37,402 bases of DNA from Candidatus Methanomethylophilus sp. 1R26 (lineage in GTDB: Archaea > Thermoplasmatota > Thermoplasmata > Methanomassiliicoccales > Methanomethylophilaceae). This document shows positions 8,357-16,642 of this stretch, piece after piece. The DNA lies in the NCBI RefSeq assembly GCF_001481295.1, contig NZ_LOPS01000018.1, positions 1 through 37,402 on the forward strand, written 5' to 3'. The translations under genes and the position numbers were made by a program. Positions within the stretch are counted from its first letter, which is position 1, and the number at the start of each line of letters is the position of its first letter. The notes under the pieces are model-generated. The model did not search any database, was not told the DNA's origin, and worked only from the letters and a program-made list of their open reading frames with translations.

Positions 8357-8391
8357 ATATGCAGGCTCAGAAAACACCGATGCCGCACCGA

Positions 8392-8413
8392 TGCAATACA
8401 TTCTAAACACAAA
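8392..8413. repeat. Left copy of a 22-bp imperfect direct repeat
   Basis: TGCAATACATT followed by CTAAACACAAA. The copy at 9384-9405 matches 20 of 22 bases in the same orientation. The copies flank the AT-richer orphan membrane gene. Confidence 0.75.
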
Positions 8414-8535
8414 GATGCACAACCGATCTGACACCTCGCCTCCATTTCTATTTGCGTCGAAAGCAAAACGATATGGATAACGCAAATTGCATCTTTCTGT
8501 TATTATGACAATGACTGCCACTATTCTCCGATTAT

Positions 8536-9192
8536 TCAATCCTCTTTCATCAGGCGATCTGCGGCGGCCAATACTCCGGCTATAAGCACCAATGCACAAG
8601 CGTAAAGGGCATGCAGACTGAAAGGAACCCACAGATCGATATTGCCCGTTGAATAAACATAACCGTTGATAACGAGGCCGATCGCAGACACTGCTATGGT
8701 CCCATAAGGGATGAAGAAAAGCATACAATATGCCGTGACCGCCGGCCCCATAACGTATAGTATTATTGAAAGAACGCCCTGAAAGAACCCCTGAGATGAA
8801 TATACATCGTAAACTTCAGCAGTCGCCATCATCGTGTAGTATGCTGAACATGCTGCCACGATCAGCGCTAACAATCCTGTCAATGAGAAGTTGGAACGCA
8901 GCAGCTCTGCGTAGCTACTATACGCACTGGGCGAAGTTCTCTCATCCGAGGGGCCATCTTCATGATGGCCGCTGTCATCTTCATGATCGTAATGACTGGA
9001 TGAAGAGCTGCCCGGCACATATTCAGGATCTGAACCAGGCCGGAGCGGTTCAGAACTGTCCTCATAGGTGCGTCCATGATGAGAATATGATGTGTCGGAA
9101 TAAGACGTATCCTCATACGTCTTATCATAATCTGAATAGGCGCCATCATCATTACGGATTTCACCGGATGTCTCATTATAGCTGGCACACAC
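8536..9192 (-). CDS. Orphan membrane protein with Ser/Tyr/Asp/His-rich N-terminal region
   Basis: 218 aa, family not recognised. Residues 1-100 are low-complexity and hydrophilic, with repeated YSDYDKTYEDTSYSDTSYS-like blocks and His/Asp/Ser clusters. The rest has four predicted membrane helices of ordinary hydrophobic composition. The start is a GTG at 9192; a TATA box (minus strand TTATAAGA, 9216-9223) is about 27 bp upstream, so the transcript would be leaderless. Codon and base use are AT-richer than the neighbours, suggesting acquisition by transfer or weak selection. Imperfect direct repeats flank the gene. Topology suggests a disordered domain on one face of the membrane, perhaps binding metal through His/Asp, but that is speculation. 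Confidence 0.65.
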   Translation of the reverse strand: MCASYNETSGEIRNDDGAYSDYDKTYEDTSYSDTSYSHHGRTYEDSSEPLRPGSDPEYVPGSSSSSHYDHEDDSGHHEDGPSDERTSPSAYSSYAELLRSNFSLTGLLALIVAACSAYYTMMATAEVYDVYSSQGFFQGVLSIILYVMGPAVTAYCMLFFIPYGTIAVSAIGLVINGYVYSTGNIDLWVPFSLHALYACALVLIAGVLAAADRLMKED

Positions 9193-9383
9193 ATCGTCAG
9201 GATTTGTATGTCTCTTATAAAATCCTGGCTATAGCGTCAGACAATCCAGTCTGCAAGGGCGGACCTCATTCGCCCTCACGGCCTCACAAATATTCGATCG
9301 AGGCCGGAGAAATCTCCTCCGCAAATCACCTTTCTCCGATTGTTCTGCCCTCTATCGGGAAGAATTAGGAACGCAGTTGCCGC

Positions 9384-9405
9384 TGCAATACATTTTAAAT
9401 ACAAA
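9384..9405. repeat. Right copy of the 22-bp imperfect direct repeat
   Basis: TGCAATACATT followed by TTAAATACAAA. This copy also contains a TATA-like TTTAAATAC on the plus strand, about 110 bp before the YbjN-like gene. The shared sequence could therefore be a promoter element instead of a mobile-element scar. The rest of the 9193-9506 gap holds only the TATA box of the minus-strand membrane gene. Confidence 0.75.
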
Positions 9406-9506
9406 CGCGACCGGAACGGTTTTTTCGACCTCTGAAAGCTGAAACCCCCCTCCAGACCCCTTTTTCGGGCACATCTGATATAAACAGCCCCGAGTATTTT
9501 GTCAGC

Positions 9507-9984
9507 ATGTTCGGTTCTGTCAGGAAGTCGGCCGCCGGGACGCCGGCACGTGTTTACAAAGAGATCCGCGCTGCCTTCGACAGCGAGAACCTGGTGTATC
9601 GGGAGGACATGATCAACAGGGAGATCTGCTGCCTCTTCGAAGGCGACGACATGCCGGTGAAGCTTTCCGTGTCCGTGTCAGACGAGGCCCCGGTGATAAT
9701 GTTCGACTGCCTCCTCGACTTCAAGGCCCCCAGCCAGTCCTTCGGCACGATCCTCGAGGGGCTCAACGTCATCAACTCCTCCCTCACTTCGGGGCGTCAT
9801 ACTCGACCCGGAATCGGGGCGCCTCCTGTACAGGTACCATTTCCTGATGGACGGGCACATCCCGTCGAAGGACGTCATACTCGGGGTCGTGAAGATGGTG
9901 GTGGACACCGTGGACGCGAACGACGGCGGGATAAAAGCGCTGATCCCCGAGATGACGACCTTCGCCGATCCGATGTTCGGATGA
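9507..9984 (+). CDS. YbjN-like domain protein (one frame break)
   Basis: About 158 aa after removing one G from the GGGG run at 9791-9794, which joins INSSLTSG to VILDPESGRLLYRYHFLMD. The alternating strand-helix pattern and the LLYRY segment after an acidic turn resemble the YbjN/sensory-transduction-regulator fold, related to type III secretion chaperones. These proteins are small, soluble and of poorly known function. It stands alone, convergent with dnaJ across a strong hairpin. Family assignment is by pattern only and should be read as tentative. Confidence 0.65.
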
Positions 9985-10024
9985 TGCCAGGCATCTGCGG
10001 CTGAAACGAAAATTGAATGTGCCA

Positions 10025-10051
10025 GGCGCCGGGGAAGGTGGAACCGGCGCC
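10025..10051. terminator. Bidirectional hairpin between the YbjN-like gene and dnaJ
   Basis: GGCGCCGG, 11-base loop, CCGGCGCC: a perfect 8-bp stem in the 84-bp space between two convergent genes. Confidence 0.6.
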
Positions 10052-10068
10052 CGGCCGATGCCGCCGGA

Positions 10069-11238
10069 TCAGGACTGTCGCTGCTTCTTGCCGAAGAGCG
10101 AGGCCCTGGCCTTGGCGACCTTCGAACGGGTCCTCTTGTTCCCGGCCTCCTCGTCCAGCTTGAGGAGGAGCTCCTTCTCGTAGTCGGAGGTCCTCTTGGG
10201 CACGGTGATGCCGAGGCGGATGTAGAGGTTCCCGCGGGTCTCCCTGTTGAGCACCGGGAGCCCCTGCCCGGAGATCTTCAGCACTCCTCCGACCTGGGTG
10301 CCGGAGGGGATGGTGGCCTCGATCTCCTGGTCCTCGAGGTTCTTCACCTTCACGGTGCCTCCGAGGACCAGTCTGGGATATGTGGTCTCGGCGTCGACCC
10401 ACAGGTCGGGGCCGTCGCGTTTGAACCCTTTGCTGTCCTTCACGTGGAAGACGACGTAGAGGTCTCCGGAAGGCCCGCCGTTGACGCCGGCGTCGCCCGC
10501 TCCGGGGACGCGCATCTGCATGCCGTCCTCGACGCCCTTGGGCACGTTGATCTCGATCTTGGAGTTCTTGGACACTATCCCGGACCCGCGGCACTTGGGG
10601 CACTGGGTCACGTAGACCCTGCCCGTTCCGCCGCAGCGGCTGCATTCCGAGACCATGACGGTGCTCCCGAACATGGTCTGGCGGACCTGCTGCATCTGGC
10701 CGCGGCCGCCGCACTCCGGGCATACCTGGGTCTTGCCGTCCTTGGCCCCGGTGCCGTGACAGTCGGGGCACTGGGACGTGTGGGGGACGGACAGAGTGGC
10801 CGTCTTGCCGGAGAGCACGTCGTTCAGAGTGATCTCGAGGTCGTACCTCAGGGACTCCCCCTGGCGGGGCGCGTTCGGGTTGCGGTTCCTCCTGGAGCCT
10901 CCGAAGAAGCTCCCGAAAATGTCGCCGAAGATATCCCCGAACTCGTCCCCGTGCTCCTGGGCGAAGTCGTCCATGTTGAACCCGCCCGCTCCGAACGAGC
11001 TGTCGACGCCCGCGAAGCCGTACTGGTCGTAGCGGGAGCGCTTGTCGGGGTCCGAGAGCACCTCGTACGCCTCGGAGATCTCCTTGAACTTGGCCTCGGC
11101 CACGTCCTTGGGCTCTGTGGAGACGTCGGGATGGTACTTCTTCGCCAGGGTACGGTACGCGTGCTTGATCTCGTCGGCGGTGGCCGTCTTGGAGACGCCC
11201 AGCACCTCGTAGTAGTCCCTTTTGTTCTGATCGGGCAT
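10069..11238 (-). CDS. dnaJ: Chaperone DnaJ (Hsp40)
   Basis: 389 aa, intact. The J domain occupies residues 1-70 with the HPD motif in KKYHPDVS, which stimulates the DnaK ATPase. A Gly/Phe-rich linker follows. Then come four CxxCxGxG zinc motifs: [24 protein letters not shown] and CPKCRGSG, two zinc sites. The C-terminal substrate-binding beta domains complete a type I DnaJ. The C terminus has extra basic residues. It lies 22 bp after dnaK and is the last gene of the chaperone cluster. In archaea the DnaK machine was acquired from bacteria, and its three genes usually travel together as here. Confidence 0.97.
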   Translation of the reverse strand: MPDQNKRDYYEVLGVSKTATADEIKHAYRTLAKKYHPDVSTEPKDVAEAKFKEISEAYEVLSDPDKRSRYDQYGFAGVDSSFGAGGFNMDDFAQEHGDEFGDIFGDIFGSFFGGSRRNRNPNAPRQGESLRYDLEITLNDVLSGKTATLSVPHTSQCPDCHGTGAKDGKTQVCPECGGRGQMQQVRQTMFGSTVMVSECSRCGGTGRVYVTQCPKCRGSGIVSKNSKIEINVPKGVEDGMQMRVPGAGDAGVNGGPSGDLYVVFHVKDSKGFKRDGPDLWVDAETTYPRLVLGGTVKVKNLEDQEIEATIPSGTQVGGVLKISGQGLPVLNRETRGNLYIRLGITVPKRTSDYEKELLLKLDEEAGNKRTRSKVAKARASLFGKKQRQS

Positions 11239-11260
11239 GGTTCAACCACTCTTCTTCGGA

Positions 11261-13182
11261 TCACTGATCGTCGTCGACGATCTTGTAGTCCGCGTCGACG
11301 ACGTTCCCGTCCTTCTTCGCGGAAGACCCCTCGGATGCACCGGCCTTGGCGCTGCCCGAGGATGCCTGGCTCTGCTGCTGGGCGGCTTCCTGGTATGCCT
11401 TGGCGGCGTCCTGGGCGGCCTTCTGCTGCTCGGGCGTGGCGTTCTTGTAGATCTTCTCGCTGATGGGCTCCATCGCCTTGAGGAGGGCCTCGGTCTTCTT
11501 CTTGATGTCCTCGGTGTCGTCTCCCTTGGAGGCGTTCTCCAGGTCGGAGATGGCGCTCTCGATGGGGGCGCGCTCCTCGTTGGTGACCTTGTCGCCGAGG
11601 TCGGACAGGGACTTCTGGACGGAGTAGATGGTGGTCTCCGCGGAGTTCTTCGCGTTGATCAGCTCCTCCTTCTTCTTGTCCGCGTCGGCGTACTTCTCGG
11701 CGTCCTTGATGGCGGCGTCGATGTCCTCCTTGGACAGCTTGTTCGAGGAAGCGATCGTGATCTTCTGCTCCTTGCCGGTGCCGAGGTCCTTGGCGGAGAC
11801 GTTGATGATGCCGTTCGCATCGATATCGAAGGTGACCTCGATCTGAGGCACTCCGCGCGCGCCGGGGGTATTCCGTCGAGGACGAACTTGCCGAGACTGG
11901 TGTTGTCGGCGGCCATCTTCCTCTCTCCCTGGACGACGTTGATCTCCACAGAGGGCTGGTTGTCGACCGCAGTGGAGAACACCTGGCTCTTCTTGGTCGG
12001 GATGGTGGTGTTCCTGTCGATCAGCTTGGTCGCGACTCCTCCGAGGGTCTCGATACCGAGGCTCAGCGGGGTGACATCGAGCAGCAGGACGTCCTTGACG
12101 TCCCCGGACAGGACAGCTCCCTGGATGGCCGCTCCCATGGAAACGCACTCCATGGGGTCGATGCCGTGCTGGATCTTGGGGCCGACGATGGACTCGACGA
12201 AGTTCTGGACGATGGGCATCCTGGTCGGGCCTCCGACCATGATGACCTTGTCGATGCCGTCGGGGGTGAGGTTGGCGTCCTTCATGGCCTGCTCGATCGG
12301 GCCGCGGCAGCGGGACACGATGGGCTCGACGAGCTCCTCGAGCTTGGCGCGGGTGATGGTCTGCACCAGGTGCTTGGGGCCGGAGGCGTCCGCGGTGATG
12401 AACGGCAGGTTGATCTCGGTCTGCATGGTGGTGGAGAGCTCGATCTTGGCCTTCTCGGCGGCCTCGACGACCCTGACGCGGGCCGCGTGGTCCTTAGACA
12501 GGTCGATACCGGTCTCCTTCTGGAACTCGCCGATGACGTAGTTGGTCAGCGCCTCATCCATGTCGGAACCTCCGAGCTGGGTATCTCCGGAGGTCGAGAG
12601 GACCTGGAAGACGCCGTCGTCGAAGTCCATGATGGTCACATCGAGGGTTCCGCCTCCGAGGTCGAAGACGAGGATCTTCTGCTCCTTGCCGCTCTTGTCG
12701 AGGCCGTACGCGAGGGCCGCGGCGGTAGGCTCGTTGATGATCCTGACCACGTCGAGGCCGGCAATCTTGCCGGCGTCCTTGGTGGCCTGCCTCTGGTTGT
12801 CGTTGAAGTAGGCGGGGACGGTGATGACGGCCTTCTCGATGGGCTCGCCGACGAACGCCTCCGCGTCCTTCTTGATCTTCATGAGAATGTAAGCGGAGAT
12901 CTGCTGGGGAGTGTACTCTTTGCCGAGCGCCGTGACCTTCTCGTTGGACCCCATCTTCCTCTTGACGTTCTTGATGGTTCCGTCGGGGTTGGTGACGGCC
13001 TGCCTGCGGGCGGGCTCTCCGACGAGGAGCTGGCCGTCCTTGGTGAACGCGACGTACGAAGGGAAGGACTTCCCTCCTACGGAGGTCCCCTCAGCGCTGG
13101 GGATCACAGTGGGCCTGCCGCCCTCCATCACGGAGGCGGCGGAGTTGCTCGTTCCTAGATCGATTCCGATTATCTTTGACAT
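11261..13182 (-). CDS. dnaK: Chaperone DnaK (Hsp70), one frame break
   Basis: About 640 aa, the usual length, when one base is restored in the CG-rich stretch near 11855-11866. There GIPPA should run into [13 protein letters not shown]. The ATPase domain begins [11 protein letters not shown] and has the phosphate motif [12 protein letters not shown]. The substrate-binding beta domain, helical lid and a disordered Ala/Gln/Ser tail ending [13 protein letters not shown] follow. ATG 13182 is preferred over upstream starts because AGGTGAAG lies a few bases before it. It binds exposed hydrophobic peptides in an ATP cycle with DnaJ and GrpE. The break is in the domain linker region; an essential-type chaperone with an otherwise perfect second half argues for a sequence error. 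Confidence 0.96.
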
Positions 13183-13215
13183 TTTCTTCACCTGCTTTCG
13201 GTATTGTAAACGGTT

Positions 13216-13841
13216 TCACTCGGCCCCTTTCCCGTCGGCCGGGGCTTCCTGGGCCTTCGCATCTCCTGCGGGCTGCTGGTCCTGCGGGGGCTGCTCTTTC
13301 TTCTTGGTCACTATGACCTTGGCGCATCTCAGGACGCGGCCGTTCAGAGTGTACCCTTTCTGGTACACCTGAGCTATCCTGTCGTCCTCCGGGCCCTCTG
13401 TCACCATGAGCGCCTCATGGTAGTTGGGGTCGAACTTCCCGTCGGTGGGAATCTCCTTGAGGCCTTGGGCCTCGAGGATCTTCATCAGGTTGTCCCTGAT
13501 GCTCCTGACCCCGTCCTTGAGGGGGCTGTCCTCTTTCGCCGATTCGAGCGCGCGCCCGAGATCGTCCGCGACGTTGACTAGCTCGGAGACGAGCCCGCTC
13601 ACCGCGTACTTGCGGTAGTCCTCGTTCTCCTTCTCGGTCCTCTTGCGGAAGTTCTCGAACTCGGCCTGCTTGCGGCGGGCCATGTCGAGGTACTCCGCAG
13701 CGTTCTTCTCGGCCTCGGCGAGCTTGGCCTCGAGTTCTCCGTAGGACTCCTTCCGGCTTCCTCGGACCTCTCGGCCTTCTTCGCCTTCTTATCAGCTTTC
13801 TTTCCAGCGCTTCCGCTGTCGGATTCTTCTTTTTCTGTCAA
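13216..13841 (-). CDS. grpE: Nucleotide exchange factor GrpE, one frame break
   Basis: About 208 aa. The start MTEKEESDSGSAGKKADKK is a typical charged, disordered GrpE N terminus. Near 13755 the frame shifts by one base to YGELEAKLAEAEKNAAEYLD. The long coiled-coil helix with ARRKQAEFENFRKRTEKE and the C-terminal beta domain (KVIVTKK near the end) follow. It releases ADP from DnaK. It lies 33 bp before dnaK and 75 bp after the thermosome gene. The C terminus carries an extra Pro/Gln/Ala-rich tail not needed for the fold. Confidence 0.93.
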
Positions 13842-13916
13842 ATCGCGGCCTCCGTTCTTACCGAACCGGTGGTCGGGGGAGCCCTTACGGACCCCCCTTC
13901 GATCTCAGCGTACCGC
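13842..13916 (-). other. Thermosome-grpE spacer with possible attenuating hairpin
   Basis: On the minus strand, a G run (GGGGGG) and CTCCCCC can pair around a short loop between the thermosome stop and the grpE start. No TATA-like element is visible in these 75 bp, so grpE-dnaK-dnaJ are probably reached by read-through from the thermosome promoter, possibly at reduced level. Confidence 0.35.
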
Positions 13917-15543
13917 TCAGTCGTCGGCTCCGGGAGCGGGGGCTCCCTCGCGACTGGGGCGATCCGGATTTGGAAGCGATGACGTCGTCGATCCTGAGGA
14001 TCATGACGGCGGCGTCGGTCGCAGAGTTGATGGCCTGCTTGCCGATCCTGATGGGCTCGATGACGTTGAGCTTCATCATGTCCTCCACCTTGCCGGTGAA
14101 GGGGTTGATGCCGGCGAACTTCTTGCCCGCCTTGTGCTGCTTCCTCATCTCGATGACCATGTTGATGGGGTCGAGACCGGCGTTCTCAGCGAGGGTGGTC
14201 GGGATGATCTCCATGGCGGAGGCGAAGGCCTCGATGGCGATCTGCTCCCTTCCGCCGACGGAGGCGGCGTAGTCGCGGACGCCCATGGCGATCTCCATGG
14301 CCGCGGAGCCTCCTCCGGTGACGATCATGCCGTCTTCCAGGCAGACCTTGACGACGGACCAGGCGTCCACGAGGGACCTCTCGACCTCATCGGCGACATG
14401 CTGGGTCCCTCCCCTGACGAGGACGGAGACGGTCTTGGGGTTCTTGCAGCCGTTGATGAAGGTCATCTGCTCGTCGCCGACGAACTTCAGCTCGACGGTG
14501 TCAGCGTATCCGAGGTCCTCGGCGGTCATCTCGGAGATCTTGCTGATGATGGAGGCGCCGGTGGATTTGCCGAGCCTCTCCATGTCGGACTTCTTCACGC
14601 GGCGGCAGGCGTAGATGCCTTCCCTGGCGAAGTAGTGCTGGGCGAGGTCGTCGATGCCTTTCTGGCAGAAGACGACGTTGGCGCCGGCCTTCTTGACGCA
14701 CTCGACCATGTCCTTGAGGGTCTTCTCCTCTTCGGCGATGAACTGGTTGAGCATAGCGGGGTCGGTGATCTGGATCTTGGCGTCCACTTCGGGCTTCCTG
14801 ACCTCGAAGGCGACGTTGACCAGGGCGATCTTGGCGTTCTTCACGAGGTGGGGCATGGTCGGGTTGACAGGCTCCTTGTCGACGATGAGGCCTTTCACGA
14901 GCTCGGACTCCTCCATGTTGGCGCCGGCCTTCTTGACGGTCTGGATGTTCTTGAGGTCGATCTGCATCTTGCCCTCGGGGTCCTTGTCCATGATGGTCTT
15001 GACGGCGTCGACGACCATGTCGGAGAAGAACTCTTTCGAGCCGCTGACCTGCTTGGAGATCATCGCGGTCTGGGCGATGAGCTTCAGGGTCTTGTCGTCC
15101 TTGGGGTCCACCTTGGTGGCGATGGATTTGAGGATCTCCTGGGCCTTCTCGTTGGCCATCCTGTAACCGGCGGTGATGATGGTCGGGTGGACGTTGGAGT
15201 CGATCAGGTCGAGGGCCTTCTTCAGGAGCTCTCCCGCGATGATGACGGAGGTGGTGGTACCGTCGCCGACCTCCTGGTCCTGGGTCTTGGCGACCTCGAC
15301 GAGCATCTTGGCGGCAGGGTGCTGGACATCCATCTCTTTGAGGATGGTCACACCGTCGTTGGTGATGACGACGTCTCCGACGGAGTCGACGAGCATCTTG
15401 TCCATTCCGCGGGGCCCGAGGCTGGACCTGACAGCGTCCGAGATGGTCCTCGCAGCGGTGATGTTGTTGAACTGAGCGTCTTTTCCTTTGTCCCTCTTGG
15501 TGCCTTCCCTGAGGATAAGCACGGGTGCGTTGCCCATACCCAT
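13917..15543 (-). CDS. ths: Thermosome subunit (group II chaperonin), one frame break near the C terminus
   Basis: About 542 aa. The ATP-binding GDGTTT motif appears in QEVGDGTTTSVIIAGELL. LGPRGMDKMLVDS and the C-terminal GGGSAAMEIA and ILRIDDVIASK are typical of archaeal chaperonins. The shown frame would end in arginine/serine-rich sequence. Removing one base from the GGGG run at 13956-13959 instead gives the expected tail REGAPAPGADD and a stop at 13917. It forms the eight- or nine-membered double-ring folding chamber. A second MG at 15537 is an alternative start. It is the first gene of the cluster continuing to grpE-dnaK-dnaJ. Confidence 0.97.
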
Positions 15544-15595
15544 TTTTACATTCTCCTTTAGCCCGAAGAATCTCTTCGGGAACTATGCCTTGATT

Positions 15596-15619
15596 GAATG
15601 TTCTTCTATATAAACATTC
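15596..15619 (-). promoter_or_regulatory. Thermosome promoter with palindromic operator candidate
   Basis: GAATGTT-N10-AACATTC forms a perfect 7-bp inverted repeat. Its 10-bp spacer plus adjacent bases holds the minus-strand TATA box TTTATATA (15607-15614). A protein bound to the palindrome would block TBP/TFB, which is how archaeal heat-shock repressors such as Phr work. The start codon is about 65 bp downstream, with AAAGGAG as ribosome site just before ATG 15543. Confidence 0.55.
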
Positions 15620-15870
15620 TTTTGGTAGACAACCTTAGGTTAATGACCAATTGGACGTGTCTTTTTCGTTATCTGGATTATCCGAAAATATCCCGATTTC
15701 TTCCTTTATTTTACACATTCCTGAAAGTATCATTTTTAAAATTAAATTATCCCTTTAAGGATTAGTGCCGGAGGCCTTTCCGGAAGCGCGGAGAGACCTG
15801 ATGCACAGAAATGCTGACCCGAACATGTTCGCAAACCTGTTTAGTTACAAATTCGCGGCTTCAAAAGTGC

Positions 15871-16227
15871 ATGAGCGAATTGATAGCTTGGGCGGTTCTG
15901 CTCGCGGCAAGCTGCATAGAGCCCATATGGCCTACATGCCTTGACAAGTCTGACGGATTCAAGAAGAAAGGGTGGGGGATCGCGGCGATAGTCCTGGTCC
16001 TCTTATGTTTATATTTACTAGCATACGCGGTGGGGATGGAGGATTCTTCGGGAGATGCGTACATCGGCCCCGGAGTCGCGTATTCGGTCCTGGCAGGGAT
16101 CGGGGCGGCAGGCGTGGTCGCCATCGGCCGCGTGCTCTACAAGGAGAAGCTGACCGCCAGGAGGATCTTCTTCGTGGCCCTCATCGTGATCGGGATCATC
16201 GGCACCAGGCTGGCAGGTGAAATCTGA
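15871..16227 (+). CDS. Small multidrug resistance (SMR) family subunit A
   Basis: 119 aa from ATG 15871; the open frame reaches back to 15811 but those 20 residues are hydrophilic and lack conservation. Four membrane helices. The essential membrane-embedded glutamate of SMR transporters is present as Glu17 in CIEPIWPTC. A loop insertion with acidic residues (MEDSSGDAYIGP) separates helices 2 and 3. SMR proteins work as antiparallel dimers exchanging protons for cationic drugs or guanidinium. The stop overlaps the start of the next SMR gene by one base (TGATG), the hallmark of paired heterodimeric SMR transporters such as EbrAB or YkkCD. Confidence 0.85.
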   Translation: MSELIAWAVLLAASCIEPIWPTCLDKSDGFKKKGWGIAAIVLVLLCLYLLAYAVGMEDSSGDAYIGPGVAYSVLAGIGAAGVVAIGRVLYKEKLTARRIFFVALIVIGIIGTRLAGEI

Positions 16228-16604
16228 TGGCATCGATCGGCATTAACGAGAAGATGCTGGCATGGATCGTCCTCCTCCTGGGAGGGATATTTCAAATAGG
16301 ATGGTCCATCGGCGTCGATTACACCGAGAAGTTCACCGTGTGGACCTGGGACATCGTCACCGTGGTCTTCCTGGCGCTCAGCATGGTCTGCCTCGAGTGG
16401 CCGATGAAGCACGGCATAGCGTTCACCACCGCCTACGCAGTATGGATCGGGGTCGGGGGTCGCCTGACCGTCATCGTGTCCGCGGTACTGGGTCTCGATG
16501 ACTTCAACTGGCTCATGGGCGTCTTCCTGGTGGTCGTCCTTGCGGGAGTGGTCGGGCTGAAGGCCACCCCGGTGGAATATATCGAAGAGCCAGAGAAACC
16601 CTGA
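16227..16604 (+). CDS. SMR family subunit B with Gln replacing the conserved Glu
   Basis: 125 aa, four membrane helices, with GGIFQIGWSIGV in helix 1 and YAVWIGVGGRLTVI in helix 3, closest in look to the guanidinium-exporter (Gdx/SugE) branch. The position normally held by the proton/substrate-binding glutamate is Gln23. Together with the upstream subunit, which keeps its glutamate, this would make a heterodimer with one ionisable site. This differs from well-studied SMR dimers, where both sites carry Glu. The gene ends before a hairpin and faces gltB. Substrate unknown; no ykkC-type guanidine riboswitch was recognised upstream. Confidence 0.85.
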   Translation: MASIGINEKMLAWIVLLLGGIFQIGWSIGVDYTEKFTVWTWDIVTVVFLALSMVCLEWPMKHGIAFTTAYAVWIGVGGRLTVIVSAVLGLDDFNWLMGVFLVVVLAGVVGLKATPVEYIEEPEKP

Positions 16605-16617
16605 AACAGGGGAGACA

Positions 16618-16633
16618 GGCCGGGTTTCCGGCC
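16618..16633. terminator. Hairpin between the SMR pair and gltB
   Basis: GGCCGG-GTTT-CCGGCC, a perfect 6-bp stem between the convergent SMR and gltB stops. Confidence 0.55.
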
Positions 16634-16642
16634 GTCCCCCCA

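Noticed and set aside
11855-11866. Programmed ribosomal frameshift in dnaK or other genes
   Set aside because: No slippery heptamer with downstream structure, breaks lie at different positions in many unrelated genes, and most are simple homopolymer-type indels.
14134-15561. 475-aa plus-strand open frame opposite the thermosome
   Set aside because: Same effect: stop-poor antisense frame of a strongly biased gene.
15620-15870. Guanidine (ykkC) riboswitch before the SMR pair
   Set aside because: The leader has only a small CCGGA/TCCGG hairpin near 15768-15783; conserved ykkC motifs were not found by eye.
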